Positions 13,232-23,878 of a DNA stretch of 64,000 nucleotides are shown piece by piece. The DNA lies in NCBI GenBank assembly GCA_025617745.1, contig CM046859.1:434001-498000 (forward strand), given 5' to 3'. The translations under genes and the position numbers were made by a program. This DNA comes from Heliocidaris erythrogramma (Eukaryota > Echinodermata > Echinoidea > Camarodonta > Echinometridae). Below the pieces are notes generated by a model that saw only the letters and a program-made list of their open reading frames with translations, was not told the DNA's origin and did no database searches. Position 1 is the first letter of the stretch, and each line of letters starts with the position of its first letter.

Positions 13232-13362
13232 ATGAAGTTCTGTTGATTTAGTGATGGCCAAGTCACCACCTGTGCAAGATGTTCTGGCAGTGTTAAAGTT
13301 TTTGGCCTGCCCATAGTAGCGATAGAGCGACTGCCCAAACCGGTGCCACGAACAACGGGGAT
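13232..13362 (-). CDS. Lectin gene exon 5: N-terminal half of CTLD 2
   Basis: Acceptor TTACTTGTCAG, donor CAT|GTAAGA, phases 1 to 0. It encodes PRCSWHRFGQSLYRYYGQ, then FNTARTSCTGGDLAITKS. It has the same position and phases as exon 2 of the first domain, so it is a second lectin domain. The separation from exon 4 (5.5 kb) is filled with satellite and transposons. Its partner exons (WIGL and C-terminal segments) were not found downstream. Confidence 0.85.
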
Positions 13363-16300
13363 CTGACAAGTAAAAACAATAATTATACGGTTTCGTATAC
13401 TAAGTGTATGATAAAAATTATCAATTAGAATACATTAATGACTTATTTCTATTCAGTAAGGAAGATCTAAATTCATGTTACACCTTACGTCATCCTTTCT
13501 TAACATATACCAAAGGATGACCTAAATCACAATTAACAAGTCATGTATGAAAATGACGTTAAGTCTGAAATCGAATGTCACATGAATGCAAATTTCATAG
13601 GACACTCCCAGGTGTCCTCTCTACAAACTAGAAATGTCCATTGCCGCGCAATGCGAATGTATCCCCCAGCACTGGCAGCAATCCGAAGGAGGGACAAAGA
13701 ATCTCCCCCCTCCCCTTCCTCAAACAAAATGATGGTGTAGAGATTGCCGCCAGTGGCCCGGACTATATTCAACACCAAAACAATGTGTGTAGATTAGAGT
13801 ATAATGCATCTCTATAGAAAATTCGAAAGAAATCTGTCAAGAAATGTGACCTGCAGAGCGCACACAAGATATGCACTAAAATATGACCTTTAATCATATA
13901 AAAGACGGGACACTGGGGGCAGCATCACCCAAAACTGTAGAGGTCTATACAAATCTATGATGGACCTCCATACAAAATCTGAAAGAAATCAAGTGGCCCG
14001 GACTATTGTCAACACTAGGAGCAGCATCACCAAAACAATGTGTGTAGATTAGAGTATAATGCATCTCTATAGAAAATTCGAAAGAAATCTGTCGACAAAT
14101 GTGTCCTCCAGTGCGCATGCAAGACAGCAACCAGAATATGACTTTTGACCCTATAAAAAGCGGAACACTGGGGGCAGCATCAGTAATCAGTGTCTAGATT
14201 TCACTCAGACACACCTCCATATAAAATTTGAAAGAAATCCGTCAAGAAATGTGGCAGTTAGAGCACACAGAAGACATATGTGGCCCGCAGCCTCAAAACC
14301 CCAATAAGTCGCACGGACCACAACGTAGCAAACAGCCCAAAAGAATAAATTTGCTTGGATCAGTCGATTTTCTGTTTTTGATAGAAATGGGTAGTTTCAT
14401 TATTATTCTATCATGTCTCAAGTTTGTGAGTCGTAATTAGACTTAGAAATACGTTTTGGGGGCGTTTTAAAATGACTCCTTTTTCATTTACATGTCGAGC
14501 TAATGAATGTTTGGAGAGCTTTTGTAATACTTTCATTCATTGCCAAATTACTACTTTACCTCTAAAGGTATTAAATTGATTTTCGGAGTGAGTAATGAAT
14601 AGGTCCTCCTGGAGCAGCTTGCCAAAATTCAGCCTAATCTGATAATCCCTTCATACCGGTAGCTATGGCCATTTGAATACCCAGTTTTACTTGGGCGCAC
14701 ACAGACAGGGAAGGTTTAGCGCTCTTTTGTTCCGAACTTAAGCCGTTGTCACAACTGCCCGTACGTTTTTTCAGGACGCACGGTTTCTGCGTTTTTTCGG
14801 GGTTGGAAAAAACGTAGAGGTCCGTGGCAGTTTGCACAGGGAGTATAAGTAGTAGCGTGGTTGCGCGGGCTTCATACGCAAGGAGCATGTATGTCTTGCA
14901 GTTAACGTGCGGCACGCAAGGCGTCAGTACGCCTCAGTCGGAAATCGTGAGTGTAACGTGCAAATGCAGTGCGATTTGTACGTGCTCCGTGCAGATGACG
15001 CAAGGTTCACGTCCGTTAATCGCACGTACACCGTACGTGTTGCAAGAACGTACGGGCCTGTTGCGCCACATTCACGACGGTAGTAGGGTGAAAGCAAGAT
15101 GAACGTACTAAAACCGGAGTTATTGATTGCTGGATACATACTGATTCTAAATGTGATATTTAAATGTGTTTTTATTGAGTAAACTAGGCAAGTGATATAC
15201 CATTGGAAAGCTGAGAATCTCTACTTTCAGGAAATGTATAAAACAAAAAAGATAATTTTGGCGTCTTATTGTAGGTTTTGAGGCGTCGGGTCACATATGA
15301 CCTTTGACCCGATAACGGACGGAACAATGAGGGCAGCATCATCAAAAAGTAAACATTTGTAGATTGTACCAAGATACACCTCCATACAAAATTTGAAAGA
15401 AATCCATTCAGAAATGTGCCTGCAGTGTGCATTCACGCCATCCTCCAAAGTATGACCTTTGATCCTAAAAAGACGGGACACTGGTGGCAGCATCACCAAA
15501 AACTATAGGTGTGTAGACTTTACCAAGATACACTTACATACAAAATTCTAAAGAAATCCGTCAAGAAATGCAGAAGTAAGAGTGCATGAAATGGACAAAT
15601 GACCTTTGACCCTATTAACGAAGGAACAATGAGGGCATCATCACCAAAAAGTACAGATGTGTAGATTATACCAAGATACATCTCCATACAGAATTTGAAA
15701 GAAATCCATCCAGAAATGTGGCCTGCAGAGTGCACTCACGCCATCCTCCGAGGTACGACTTTTGACCCTATAAAAGACGAGACACTGGTGGCAGCATCAC
15801 CAAAATCTATAGGTTTCTAGATTGTACCAAGAGACACCTTCATGCAAAATGTGAACAAAATCCATTGAGAAATGTGACCGCTAGAGCGCACACAAACTAT
15901 CCACAAAAATATGGCTTTTTACCATATAAAAGATGGAACACTGGGGGCAGCATCACCAGAAATTATAGGTGTCTAGATTATACCAAAATACACCTCCATA
16001 CAAAGTTTCAAAGAAATCCATCAATCCGTCAGATAATTTTGGATTTAACTGGAGCAAAGAGTTTTCTGAGATTTGTGGCCCCACCCCTTTTCCCAAATCC
16101 TGGATCCGCCCCTGCATGATTGCATGCATAAACTCCGTCATTTTAAAACCAATTTCGTTAAACCATCATTTAAATAATATTTACATTCTTGTAATTCGTT
16201 TTTGTTTTCATCTATATTCGTTTTTGTGTTTCCTCGACAGCTTTGGGTCTCCAAATATCAGAATAATTTCTCTTATCATAAAGAGCATTCGGTATGAAAC

Positions 16301-19300
16301 TGAGTAGTACTTATTTTTATGTGCTTTCTTATCTTTCTCTGTTTTTCTCTCTCTTTCGCTGTCTAAACCCTTGTGATATAACACTGTCGTAGTCGAGTGG
16401 TTTAAACACTACTTGAATGGGGATGTGAAAAAAAAAGTCATGCTGGGTGGGTGGTATTCAGTTCATTGTATGCTGCTAGCACCGAAATCGATAGTTTGGC
16501 TACAACCGGTGTAATATTTGAGCGCCCTAAGCACTTGGCGGGGTGGGTATGCAATATTTATTGTCACTGTTTACCCTTCTTCGCTTCGTCTACCTTCAAA
16601 AACCCAAGTTGACCACAAGTTTTACCTTGAATTCTACCTTCTTCGTCACGTAATCCGGAGATTAAATTGGTTTTATTTATACGTCAAAATGTATAACAAT
16701 CTTATAACAAATGCTGAAAACAGCTGGATTTTCACAATTTGGCCAAGTATTAGTAATTTATTCATAACAGTATAATACCCATTGTGCATGACATCTGCCA
16801 TTCCACAACATCTTATTCAGGTAAAATCATGAAAAATTAATGACACTGGGCAGTCAAAGAATTTTTTGAATGACAGGTGTGATATGCAATGAGTGTTGCT
16901 ATATTCTGAATCAATTAATGATACTTGCAAATTTTCAAGATTCGATTAGTCAAACAATGAAAATTAGATATTTGCAAACGTTTAAGCAAGCTCGAAAGCA
17001 CACGAATTAATCTCCAATTTGTTTATATGATGTAGGAAAAAATGTTTACATATTAATTCATCAAATTCTATCTACCGATTACGTGACAAAGAAGGTAAAA
17101 TTGAAGGTTAAAGAAAAGAGGTCATTGAACTTATGTTGTGCGGACATGGCAAATTGATTTAGATAGTTTGTATAATTATCTTTCTTAATATGTTAATATC
17201 CACAAAATTGACCTAGTATAGGTTTTCCCGGTTTTCCCAAAACAGCATCCAGATTGATGAATAGTCGCTCAATTTCATGTAAATTTTGAATGCTCATCAA
17301 GATTAACATCCAATAGACCGGTTCTATAATGTATACACATTTATGCACATTTCTTCTCTGAGCACTTAGTGACCAGCTATTCCATTAACTTGCTTTTTAT
17401 AAAATGAGCCTCAATGCTTGGAATCCAGTTGCATACATTACTTGTTGCTACGTCCGGCAAGGCTTGGGCAAGCTTTCAGGTTGTCAAGAACAACCTTTGT
17501 TTGAAAGGTATGTATAAAATTTGAATACATTACCGAACTGGTCTATTGCCTAAAATGAGCATTCAATTTGATTTTTAGGGAAAGCGATCGTATACTATTA
17601 TCATGCATTCTGATAGAATGAGAATTCAAATTAGAATTTTACCTCATGAGCATTCAAATTCACAGGAGGTTCGGATCGCGAACATTTGGGAATTCGAATT
17701 AATCAACAGACAAACATGATTTAATCAATTGATTTAACGGCTTATCTCCAATGGGTGGGGTGCGGCGCGGTGTGGAGCGTTCAACGCACCCTTTCGTGAT
17801 AACCCCCCCCCCCCTCTTGTCTCGAATGAGTGCCTTGAGAACGGAGTGTCAAGGGCACGTTAACGCGCCCTTTTGAGAAAGGCGGGGGGGGGGGGGGCTA
17901 TAATCGAGGGGTGCGTTAACTAGTCTACCACATCAGTCGTTTATAATAGAATTAAAATAATAAAATTCATCCACCATCAACGTAACAGTTGTTAAAAATA
18001 AAATTACAAATAAAAATCAATCGCCATTTTCGACGTTTATGTATTCTTTAAGTCTTACATTGATATTCATTTGAATTTCATTTGATTTAAGAGAAAATTG
18101 AAGGAGAAAAACTATATGGGGGAGCATATGCTTTTTTTCATTTTGCCAAACCAAATTGAAATTATCTTTTAATGTCTATAACATTTGAAGATTTTATTCA
18201 CTGGCATATATGCTATCTATAATTATTGTAATCACACCCACACAAATTGCAAGTTAAGGAAAGTCGCAGACATTTTGTCACATAACATGCTCTTCTTTAG
18301 TTAAAAATATGTAAGCATTACCTTCAGGATCAGTTAATCCAATGAAGGCAGCAACAAGACAAAACCAATCAACATTCACTAACACACTGGTTTACCTTTC
18401 CAACAACCTTCATTATTGTTGCTAATTATAAAGACAAAAATAACTAGAATATTAATTCGTCATTATTTGTCTAAGATGATTATGATAATGTTGACGAATG
18501 TTGATGACATTGATAATAATGTTTGTATTCACGATTGTGACGATTTCAAACTTGTCCAAGTATTTTCAATTCCCTTATTACCTATTTAAGTAATAAATAA
18601 ATTCTATCAATTCGGTAAGAAATATTTTAGTTCAATTTCATGAAATATTTTTGCATTATATAAAAGGGAATTTAAAAAAAAGCCAATAATATTTTTATGA
18701 CTTGAGTTCATTCTTTTCCTGATTTATTTGAAAACTTTGTGGTTCAAAATCAAACCTGACATGAACTGATTTGGCCGCCTTCTTAAATTAACAAATATTT
18801 CACTATGAGAATGTTATAACGAAACTTCCTTTTAAGATCAATAGCACGAAAGGAGGGGAAAATACCTATTGGACGTTGACATATGTGGAATCGAGTCCAT
18901 GAACAGCTACTTGTTTGCCATTTCCCTTGGTCTGCAACACTGTGTGTAGATCTCATGCGGACACATTGTCGAACTGATGACGGCTGTGAATCTTGCCAAT
19001 TTGAGTATCTGATAAAGAGAAAGATACTAAGTGTAACAGTTATTGATCTATTGATTAAAAAGATTATCGAATTTAATTCGAAAGAAGGTAACGATATTTA
19101 ATACACGAGCATGGCAAAAAAGTATCTTGTAGCATGTCGAGAAAACATGTCAGAGTAGAGAGTTTCTTTAGATGTTCTAGGATAAAGATCTATAAATTTC
19201 ATAGATAAGACAAATGAAAAAATATCATATGTATTGTTACGGGGTGGTGCATATAACACCTTATAATTGTGAATGAAATAAAATACTGATCGTAGCGAAT

Positions 19301-20722
19301 AAAACATATGTATGGTGAAAACAATCATATCATTATCATTGCACATTACCCTGACTGGATATTGTTAATCCACGTGTACTCTCCTTCACCGTCAGGATCA
19401 TGAAGTCCTATCCAGTAGTTATATCCAGATTTTGACGTGTAGGTGACTAGAAAATCCTACGAAATGTACATAATCATTGAACAAATTAAACATTCAAGAA
19501 TACACTGCTGAATGCGATATGTATCCATCAAGTAACATATCTGAAATGGGTCCTTTTTAAGCAAGTCGCACTCTCTACTAGTCAATGTTATGTAATCCAT
19601 TTTCTATATTGGTTGATTGGGCATTTGACAAATCGTAAAACAATGGACACCGAAATCAAATTTTCATTAAATAAAAAAAAAATTGCAGTCATTCTATTGC
19701 ACGTGTACACACTGTCATGACTAGTGTGATTTCAACCGTTTAACCCTGTTTATCCGTTCCCATGATGTTACACACATACACGATAAAATGAGTTTAGACG
19801 AACTAAGCACAGAAAAAAACTTTCATATACCTATTTAAAAAGATAAAGAATAACAGTTTTCAGGCAAAATCTTAAATGTTCCTAACAATGTTTAAATACC
19901 CAATGTAAAACCATACTTCATACCAGCATATAAATACTGTTTACATGTAACCATTCAACATGAGATGAAAGGGAAAGGGGAGAGATTTAAGCAACTTAGT
20001 GATCTGATAATGTGATTATTCATTCAACTCACAGTTTGTTCATGAGAAGTAATGACCGCAAGATCTCCATTGAATGATTGACAGTTCGACCTCGCATCGG
20101 ACCAGGTTTGATGGGAGTTAACTATGAAGTATTGTGAATCACCATAGTCTAGCCATCCTGGAGTATTACATATCTGCCCATTGACTGAATATGAATGTAA
20201 TAAGTTGCATAACTGATATACTGTGGTTCGACATTTACTTTGGCGATACTTGCACCAGACTTTTATCTTTAAAGATGTAACATGTGTTGTTATTTGGTTT
20301 GGTTTCGGGTTAGGATTAATGTTAGTTCATATAGTTTTGGGTCCACTTGGGGAGTAGAAAACTTGATTATGGTTAGAAATTTACTGGGAAGTAAATGTCG
20401 GTAGAGTATTAATAGTACAACCGCTTTACCCACAACAAAATGGTATTCTTTTTAGGTTCAGATAGAAGGTATTGATGCAATAAATGCTTTTCATTTCTGT
20501 ATTGGCTTGACAAAGGTGGTATTCAATTGCATGAAATCATACTTCCAAAATACTTCCAAATACTTGCAAACCACTGTAATGATTAACACTGTTCTAATCA
20601 ATGCATTATGAATTGTCACAATATGTGTGATACATACCTTGCCATATATCCGTATGAAGACAGGTCTGCAACGCCAGCATCAACATCGTGCAAGACAACA
20701 TTTGATCCGAGAAAGCCACCAT
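13232..20722 (-). CDS. Secreted or membrane C-type lectin domain protein (spliced, 3' end not found)
   Basis: Five exons in descending order: 20638-20722, 20033-20184, 19350-19456, 18866-19008 and 13232-13362. Lengths 85, 152, 107, 143 and 131 give an unbroken frame of 206 codons, with junction phases 1, 0, 2, 1 and 0 that all agree. The product has a signal peptide, one complete C-type lectin domain (CTLD) of about 130 residues and the start of a second. CTLD proteins of this build are usually extracellular and bind sugars or proteins, often in immunity. The residues normally used for Ca-dependent sugar binding (EPN/QPD and WND) are not intact in the first domain, so sugar binding is doubtful. 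The 3' exons of the second domain were not found in 1-13231. They lie outside the window, were missed, or were lost. Assignment to the CTLD family is firm; the gene model is by eye. Confidence 0.8.
13733..14278. repeat. Satellite of roughly 155-bp unit, left block
   Basis: Head-to-tail copies with landmarks gacactgggggcagcatcac, tgtagatta, aaaattcgaaagaaatc and tttgaccctataaaag. The block is interrupted at 14279 by an inverted-repeat element and resumes at 15296. It lies in an intron of the lectin gene. Confidence 0.85.
14279..15295 (-). mobile_element. Inverted-repeat DNA element (TGTGACCCG family) with nested insertion
   Basis: Ends are TGTGGCCCGCAGCCTCAAAA and the inverse of TGTGACCCGACGCCTCAAAA, flanked on both sides by TA. 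It is the reverse-orientation relative of the 662-bp element at 22888-23549. The extra length is an unrelated GC-rich block at about 14750-15110. No transposase is visible, so it is non-autonomous. It sits inside the satellite array. Confidence 0.85.
14750..15110. mobile_element. GC-rich nested insertion with imperfect inverted ends
   Basis: Absent from the sister copy at 22888-23549, where only about 20 unrelated bases occupy the same place. The ends carry related inverted sequences (left gccgttgtcac..gcccgtacgtt, right aacgtacgggc.tgttgcg). Composition is much richer in CG, and ACGTAC/CGTACG words recur. Probably a second small DNA transposon. Confidence 0.6.
15296..16065. repeat. Satellite of roughly 155-bp unit, right block
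   Basis: Five further units, with the g(a/g)gggcagcatcaccaaaa landmark at about 15330, 15485, 15630, 15788 and 15945, giving periods of 145-158 bases. It ends next to a gcggatccaggattt-type terminus at about 16090-16115. Confidence 0.9.
16120..18860. other. Intronic, AT-rich, no gene seen
   Basis: Lies between lectin exons 4 and 5. There is a weak tRNA A-box-like sequence (tagtcgagtggttta) at about 16390 without a B box. A pair of C/G runs with inverted gcgttaacgcaccc-like flanks lies at about 17755-17935. Nothing else could be supported. Confidence 0.5.
18866..19008 (-). CDS. Lectin gene exon 4: C-terminal part of CTLD 1
   Basis: A strong pyrimidine tract and acceptor (TTTCTCTTTATCAG) begin the exon. 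It encodes YSNWQDSQPSSVRQCVRM and then GKWQTSSCSWTRFHICQR, followed by donor G|GTATTT. The spacing of the last cysteines fits a CTLD. QDSQPSS stands where QPD or EPN is usual, and GKWQTSSC replaces the WND site, so canonical Ca-2 sugar binding is probably lost. Confidence 0.9.
19350..19456 (-). CDS. Lectin gene exon 3: WIGL segment of CTLD 1
   Basis: Acceptor ...TCGTAG, donor GG|GTAATG, phases 0 to 2. It encodes GYNYWIGLHDPDGEGEYTW, the WIGL signature strand and the long-loop region of a CTLD, ending in WINNIQSG. Confidence 0.9.
20033..20184 (-). CDS. Lectin gene exon 2: N-terminal half of CTLD 1
   Basis: Acceptor ...ATATTCAG, donor GTGAGT, phases 1 to 0. It encodes ICNTPGWLDYGDSQYF, then WSDARSNCQSFNGDLAVI and TSHEQT. 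This is the standard CTLD opening: the first cysteine, the W..A...C helix and the G(D/A)LA.I strand. Confidence 0.9.
20638..20722 (-). CDS. Lectin gene exon 1: start codon and signal peptide
   Basis: The ATG at 20722 has a good context (A at -3, G at +4), and an in-frame TGA lies 15 bases upstream, which fixes the start. The encoded 28 residues include a hydrophobic stretch, MLSCTMLMLALQTCL, fitting a signal peptide. The exon ends with donor G|GTATGT in phase 1, matching the next acceptor. Less certain than the lectin exons because signal peptides have little conserved sequence. Confidence 0.6.
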
Positions 20723-20729
20723 TTTTGTC

Positions 20730-22440
20730 GCTTTTCAGGCCACAATATTTTTTCCTCACGTATATCGTTCGGCTCGACTTTGGTTTTTGTATACATATAT
20801 CAAAGACTCTTCACAGATGATCTATTTACTTACAATAATGAATCATTCTACGTAAATGATTTCATACTAATCTTCTAAGTCGCTGTTTGTCAGTAATTTG
20901 GTAGTGAACATTGCAGTGTCTTCCTCATACCAAAAAACATAAAGCAAAACAGTTGGTTTTTCCTCGTCATACGCCTAGCATGTATACTGTTTTTATTGTT
21001 GCCAACTTCCTCAAAGAGAGAATGGGGAAAAAAATGAATCGTCACCAGACCTTGAATTCTATTGAAATGCTCTTGACTCATTCCGTGTTATATTGATATT
21101 GGCATGAAGTTGTGCTTATGTAGCATTGTGTCCTAGCACAATATTTCAATACAAAAATGCTACGACTGAGATCGTGAATGAATTATTCATTGCTTCGGAG
21201 CTTGGGTCACTGCGCAAGAATACGCGTTATTTTTAACGTTATTCACCGGACCCAACCTTATACTTACTGAGATGGAAACTGACATCATGTGACATAGGCC
21301 AAGGGACCAGAGACTAGTATTTATCCGAGCACCATTAACATGATTAGTGTAAATGCAGCAAAGCACTGGGTAATCTCTATGTCTGATTGAAATTGGTCAA
21401 ATCAAGATACGGTTCTCAAACAAGAAGCAAGCAATGAAGTAGTAAACCATGCTAAAACTACTGAGTTTGATTTATTATGAAAGGGAGAAGAAATGGGAAA
21501 AGATTACTGATTCCATTGGACATGTTGCCGAAGGGACGATTCAAATCAAGTACAGTTTCCTCCAAAAGTGAAGACTCATTTTAATGCACTTAGCAAGTTT
21601 TACCATACCCCCCCCCCCCCCCCCCACACACACACACAAGTCAGTTCTATCTCACACTTGGCATAGAGTCAAACGGTAATGGAAAACAATGTATTGCAAA
21701 CACAGTTGATTTATTTCCTTGTGTACATGCCCTCTACGCCTACTAATGATGTACAAATAAAGGCCATTTGTGAACTTTCAGGTATGAACAAATTCAATAT
21801 TTTTTTTGGCATGTCAGGTGGGAAATAGTATCAAAGCCATATAAAAGAAAGAACGATTGACAGTGGTGGGGACAAACATCGACCAAACGAGAATCATACA
21901 GGGTGCTTGGAAATGATAGTTCCGGATTAATGCAAACATTAATTCATAATTTTTTTTAGATCAATGGCAGGATCAAATATACGCCACTTTCTGATATGAT
22001 ACATATGGAAGCTAAGAAGCTATAAAAGATATAGTTTCAAGCTTTATATGTACAGAGATATAAGGCAAATATTGCAGTGTGGCCAATACGAGACTGAAGG
22101 CAAAACAATAGCTTTTATTTTTTTTCATGCTTAACTCCTTGGTCACGGGCTTAATCCTTGAAATAATGGCATCTAAGGGTATAAGGCAAACCAGTTCATA
22201 ATTTTTGCGAGGAAAGTAATATTTATATTTATTTGTTTATACGAATGCTTCTGAGAATATTAGCCAAAAACATTACAGCTCAAAAAGTTGCAACCAATTT
22301 ATGGCTGGAAAACTAGATTTTCATAAAACACTAATAGGTTGGAACTGAGTTTTGTAAATAATTGTGAGAAAAAAATAATGGTGCGTAGCTCTTATCAACA
22401 TAATCATATGGCCACAAAACTTTCCTCCCTTTTTGAAAAC
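20730..22440. other. Upstream flank of the lectin gene, nothing firm seen
   Basis: Sequence 5' of the lectin start. A C run with a CA repeat is at about 21608-21640. No TATA or initiator element can be placed with confidence, and no further exon was recognised. Confidence 0.4.
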
Positions 22441-22459
22441 TATGCAAAGGTTGGAAAAT

Positions 22460-22530
22460 GTCTCCGCCGGGAATCGAACCAGGGTTCCTGGCTTTGAACG
22501 TCAATGCCTTATCCAATGGGTCACGGAGAC
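22460..22530 (-). tRNA. tRNA-like sequence, Arg-like body, UCA anticodon (tRNA pseudogene or SINE head)
   Basis: 71 bases fold as a cloverleaf. The 7-bp acceptor stem is perfect (GTCTCCG with CGGAGAC), the T arm CCTGG-TTCGATT-CCCGG has one mismatch and the anticodon arm has one mismatch. The D loop ATTGGATA and B box GGTTCGATTCC are typical. The D stem is weak (two mismatches) and the A box has A at the usual G10. The loop GTTCAAA would give anticodon UCA, which reads UGA. The D arm and T arm resemble tRNA-Arg. TTTT lies just downstream. A SINE head or pseudogene is more likely than a working gene. Confidence 0.55.
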
Positions 22531-22589
22531 GCGCTAGAGGTTTCGGCGACTCCAGATTGACAAATCTTCAACCTTTGTTTATGCTTTGT

Positions 22590-22645
22590 AATCGTCAAGG
22601 TGTGACAGGTCCATTATGGCCCTGTCACACCTTGACGATGTAGCC
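22590..22645. repeat. Near-perfect palindrome, arms about 20 bp
   Basis: The sequence cgtcaaggtgtgacaggtcc is followed after attat by its near-exact reverse complement. Such ends (GGCCCTGTCACACCTTGACG) look like two abutting transposon termini in head-to-head order. Confidence 0.8.
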
Positions 22646-22887
22646 AGCGTATGCCGACGTAAAAAAAAAGAAAAAGAAAAGAAAGGCAAATACGCTGGCG
22701 TACGTCGAATAAGTTATTGTTCATTTTTGGTAAATTTTGGTAAAGGGGGGAAATAACTCTCCTCTCCCAGCACCAACCCCTGTTACCATGGGCGTCGATC
22801 CCGGGGGATGGGGTATATATTAAAAAAAGTTGTGGGGATGGCCTGTACTATCACCCCCCCCCCCCCAATATTGTTGGATAAAACAAA

Positions 22888-23549
22888 TGTGACCCGATGC
22901 CTAAAAACCTACAATAAGTCGCCAAAATTATTATTTTTGTTTTATACATTTTCTGAAAGTAGAGATTCTCAGCTTTCCAATGGTATATCACTTGCATAGT
23001 TTACTCAATGATAACACCTTTAAATATCACATTTAGTATCAGTATGTAATCAGCAATCAATAACTCCTATTCAGAGAAAATGGCCGTTTAAGTTCGGAAC
23101 AAAAGAGTGCTAAACCTTCGCTCTCTGTGTGCGCCCAAGTAAAACTGGGTATTCAAATGGCCATAGCAACCGGTATGAAGGGATTATTAGATTAGGCTGA
23201 ATTTTGGCATGCTGCTCCAGGAGGACCTATTCATTACTCACTCCAAAAATCAATTTAATACCTTTGGAGGTAAAGTAGTAATTTGGCATTGAATGAAAGT
23301 ATTACAAAAGCTCTCCAAGCATTCATTAGCTGGACAGGTGAAAAAAGGGAGTCATTTTAAAATACCCCCAAAACATATTTCTAAGTCGAATTACGACTCA
23401 CAAACTTGAGACATGATAGAATGATAATGAAACTACCCATTTCTAACAAAAACAGAAAATCGACTGATCCAAGCAAGTTTACTAATTTGGGCTGTTTGCT
23501 ACGTTGTGGTCCGTGCGACTTATTGTAGGCTTTGAGGCGGCGGGTCACA
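22888..23549 (+). mobile_element. Inverted-repeat DNA element, 662 bp (TGTGACCCG family)
   Basis: Ends TGTGACCCGATGCCTAAAAA and, inverted, TGTGACCCGCCGCCTCAAAG, each continuing as CCTACAATAAGTCG, so the terminal repeats are about 34 bp with a few differences. The copy at 14279-15295 is in opposite orientation and fixes the same ends. There is no coding frame. The flanks (aa/aa here, TA/TA in the other copy) suggest a 2-bp target duplication. Confidence 0.85.
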
Positions 23550-23554
23550 AATAA

Positions 23555-23878
23555 GAATTACGTTATTTATGAAACTTAAAACTGATAATTATCCAAACTC
23601 ATGATATCTGATCTTGAAATACCATCACATTCTTTAATGATTAGAAGTAAGGAAATAAGAAATGCCATAATTTCAACTCGAAAATATCGAGGAAAATTCG
23701 TTCGCTTTTATTCTCGATTAAGGGGTTCCGTCCATTGGCGTAGTTCTGTGCATTCCTTCTTTTCATTAAAAACCATTTTTGGATGCTGTAAAATGCAAAA
23801 TTTATAGACAGATTTTTTGAAAAATTCCCTGATGTAGGAGGGGGGTACCCCTTCCCACCCCCGCTCGATCTCTTCGCT
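23555..23878 (+). repeat. Direct copy of the repeat at 43470-43755
   Basis: Shares long blocks with 43470-43755 (aataattatcc, gattagaagtaaggaaataag, gggttccgtccattggcgtag) in the same orientation. It continues into the hAT-like element in both places, so the whole of 23555-24880 was probably copied as a unit. A short piece of the family is also at about 60600-60760. Confidence 0.75.

Noticed and set aside
15953-16307. Overlapping frames of 62-112 codons
   Set aside because: Satellite unit plus an element terminus; no family features.
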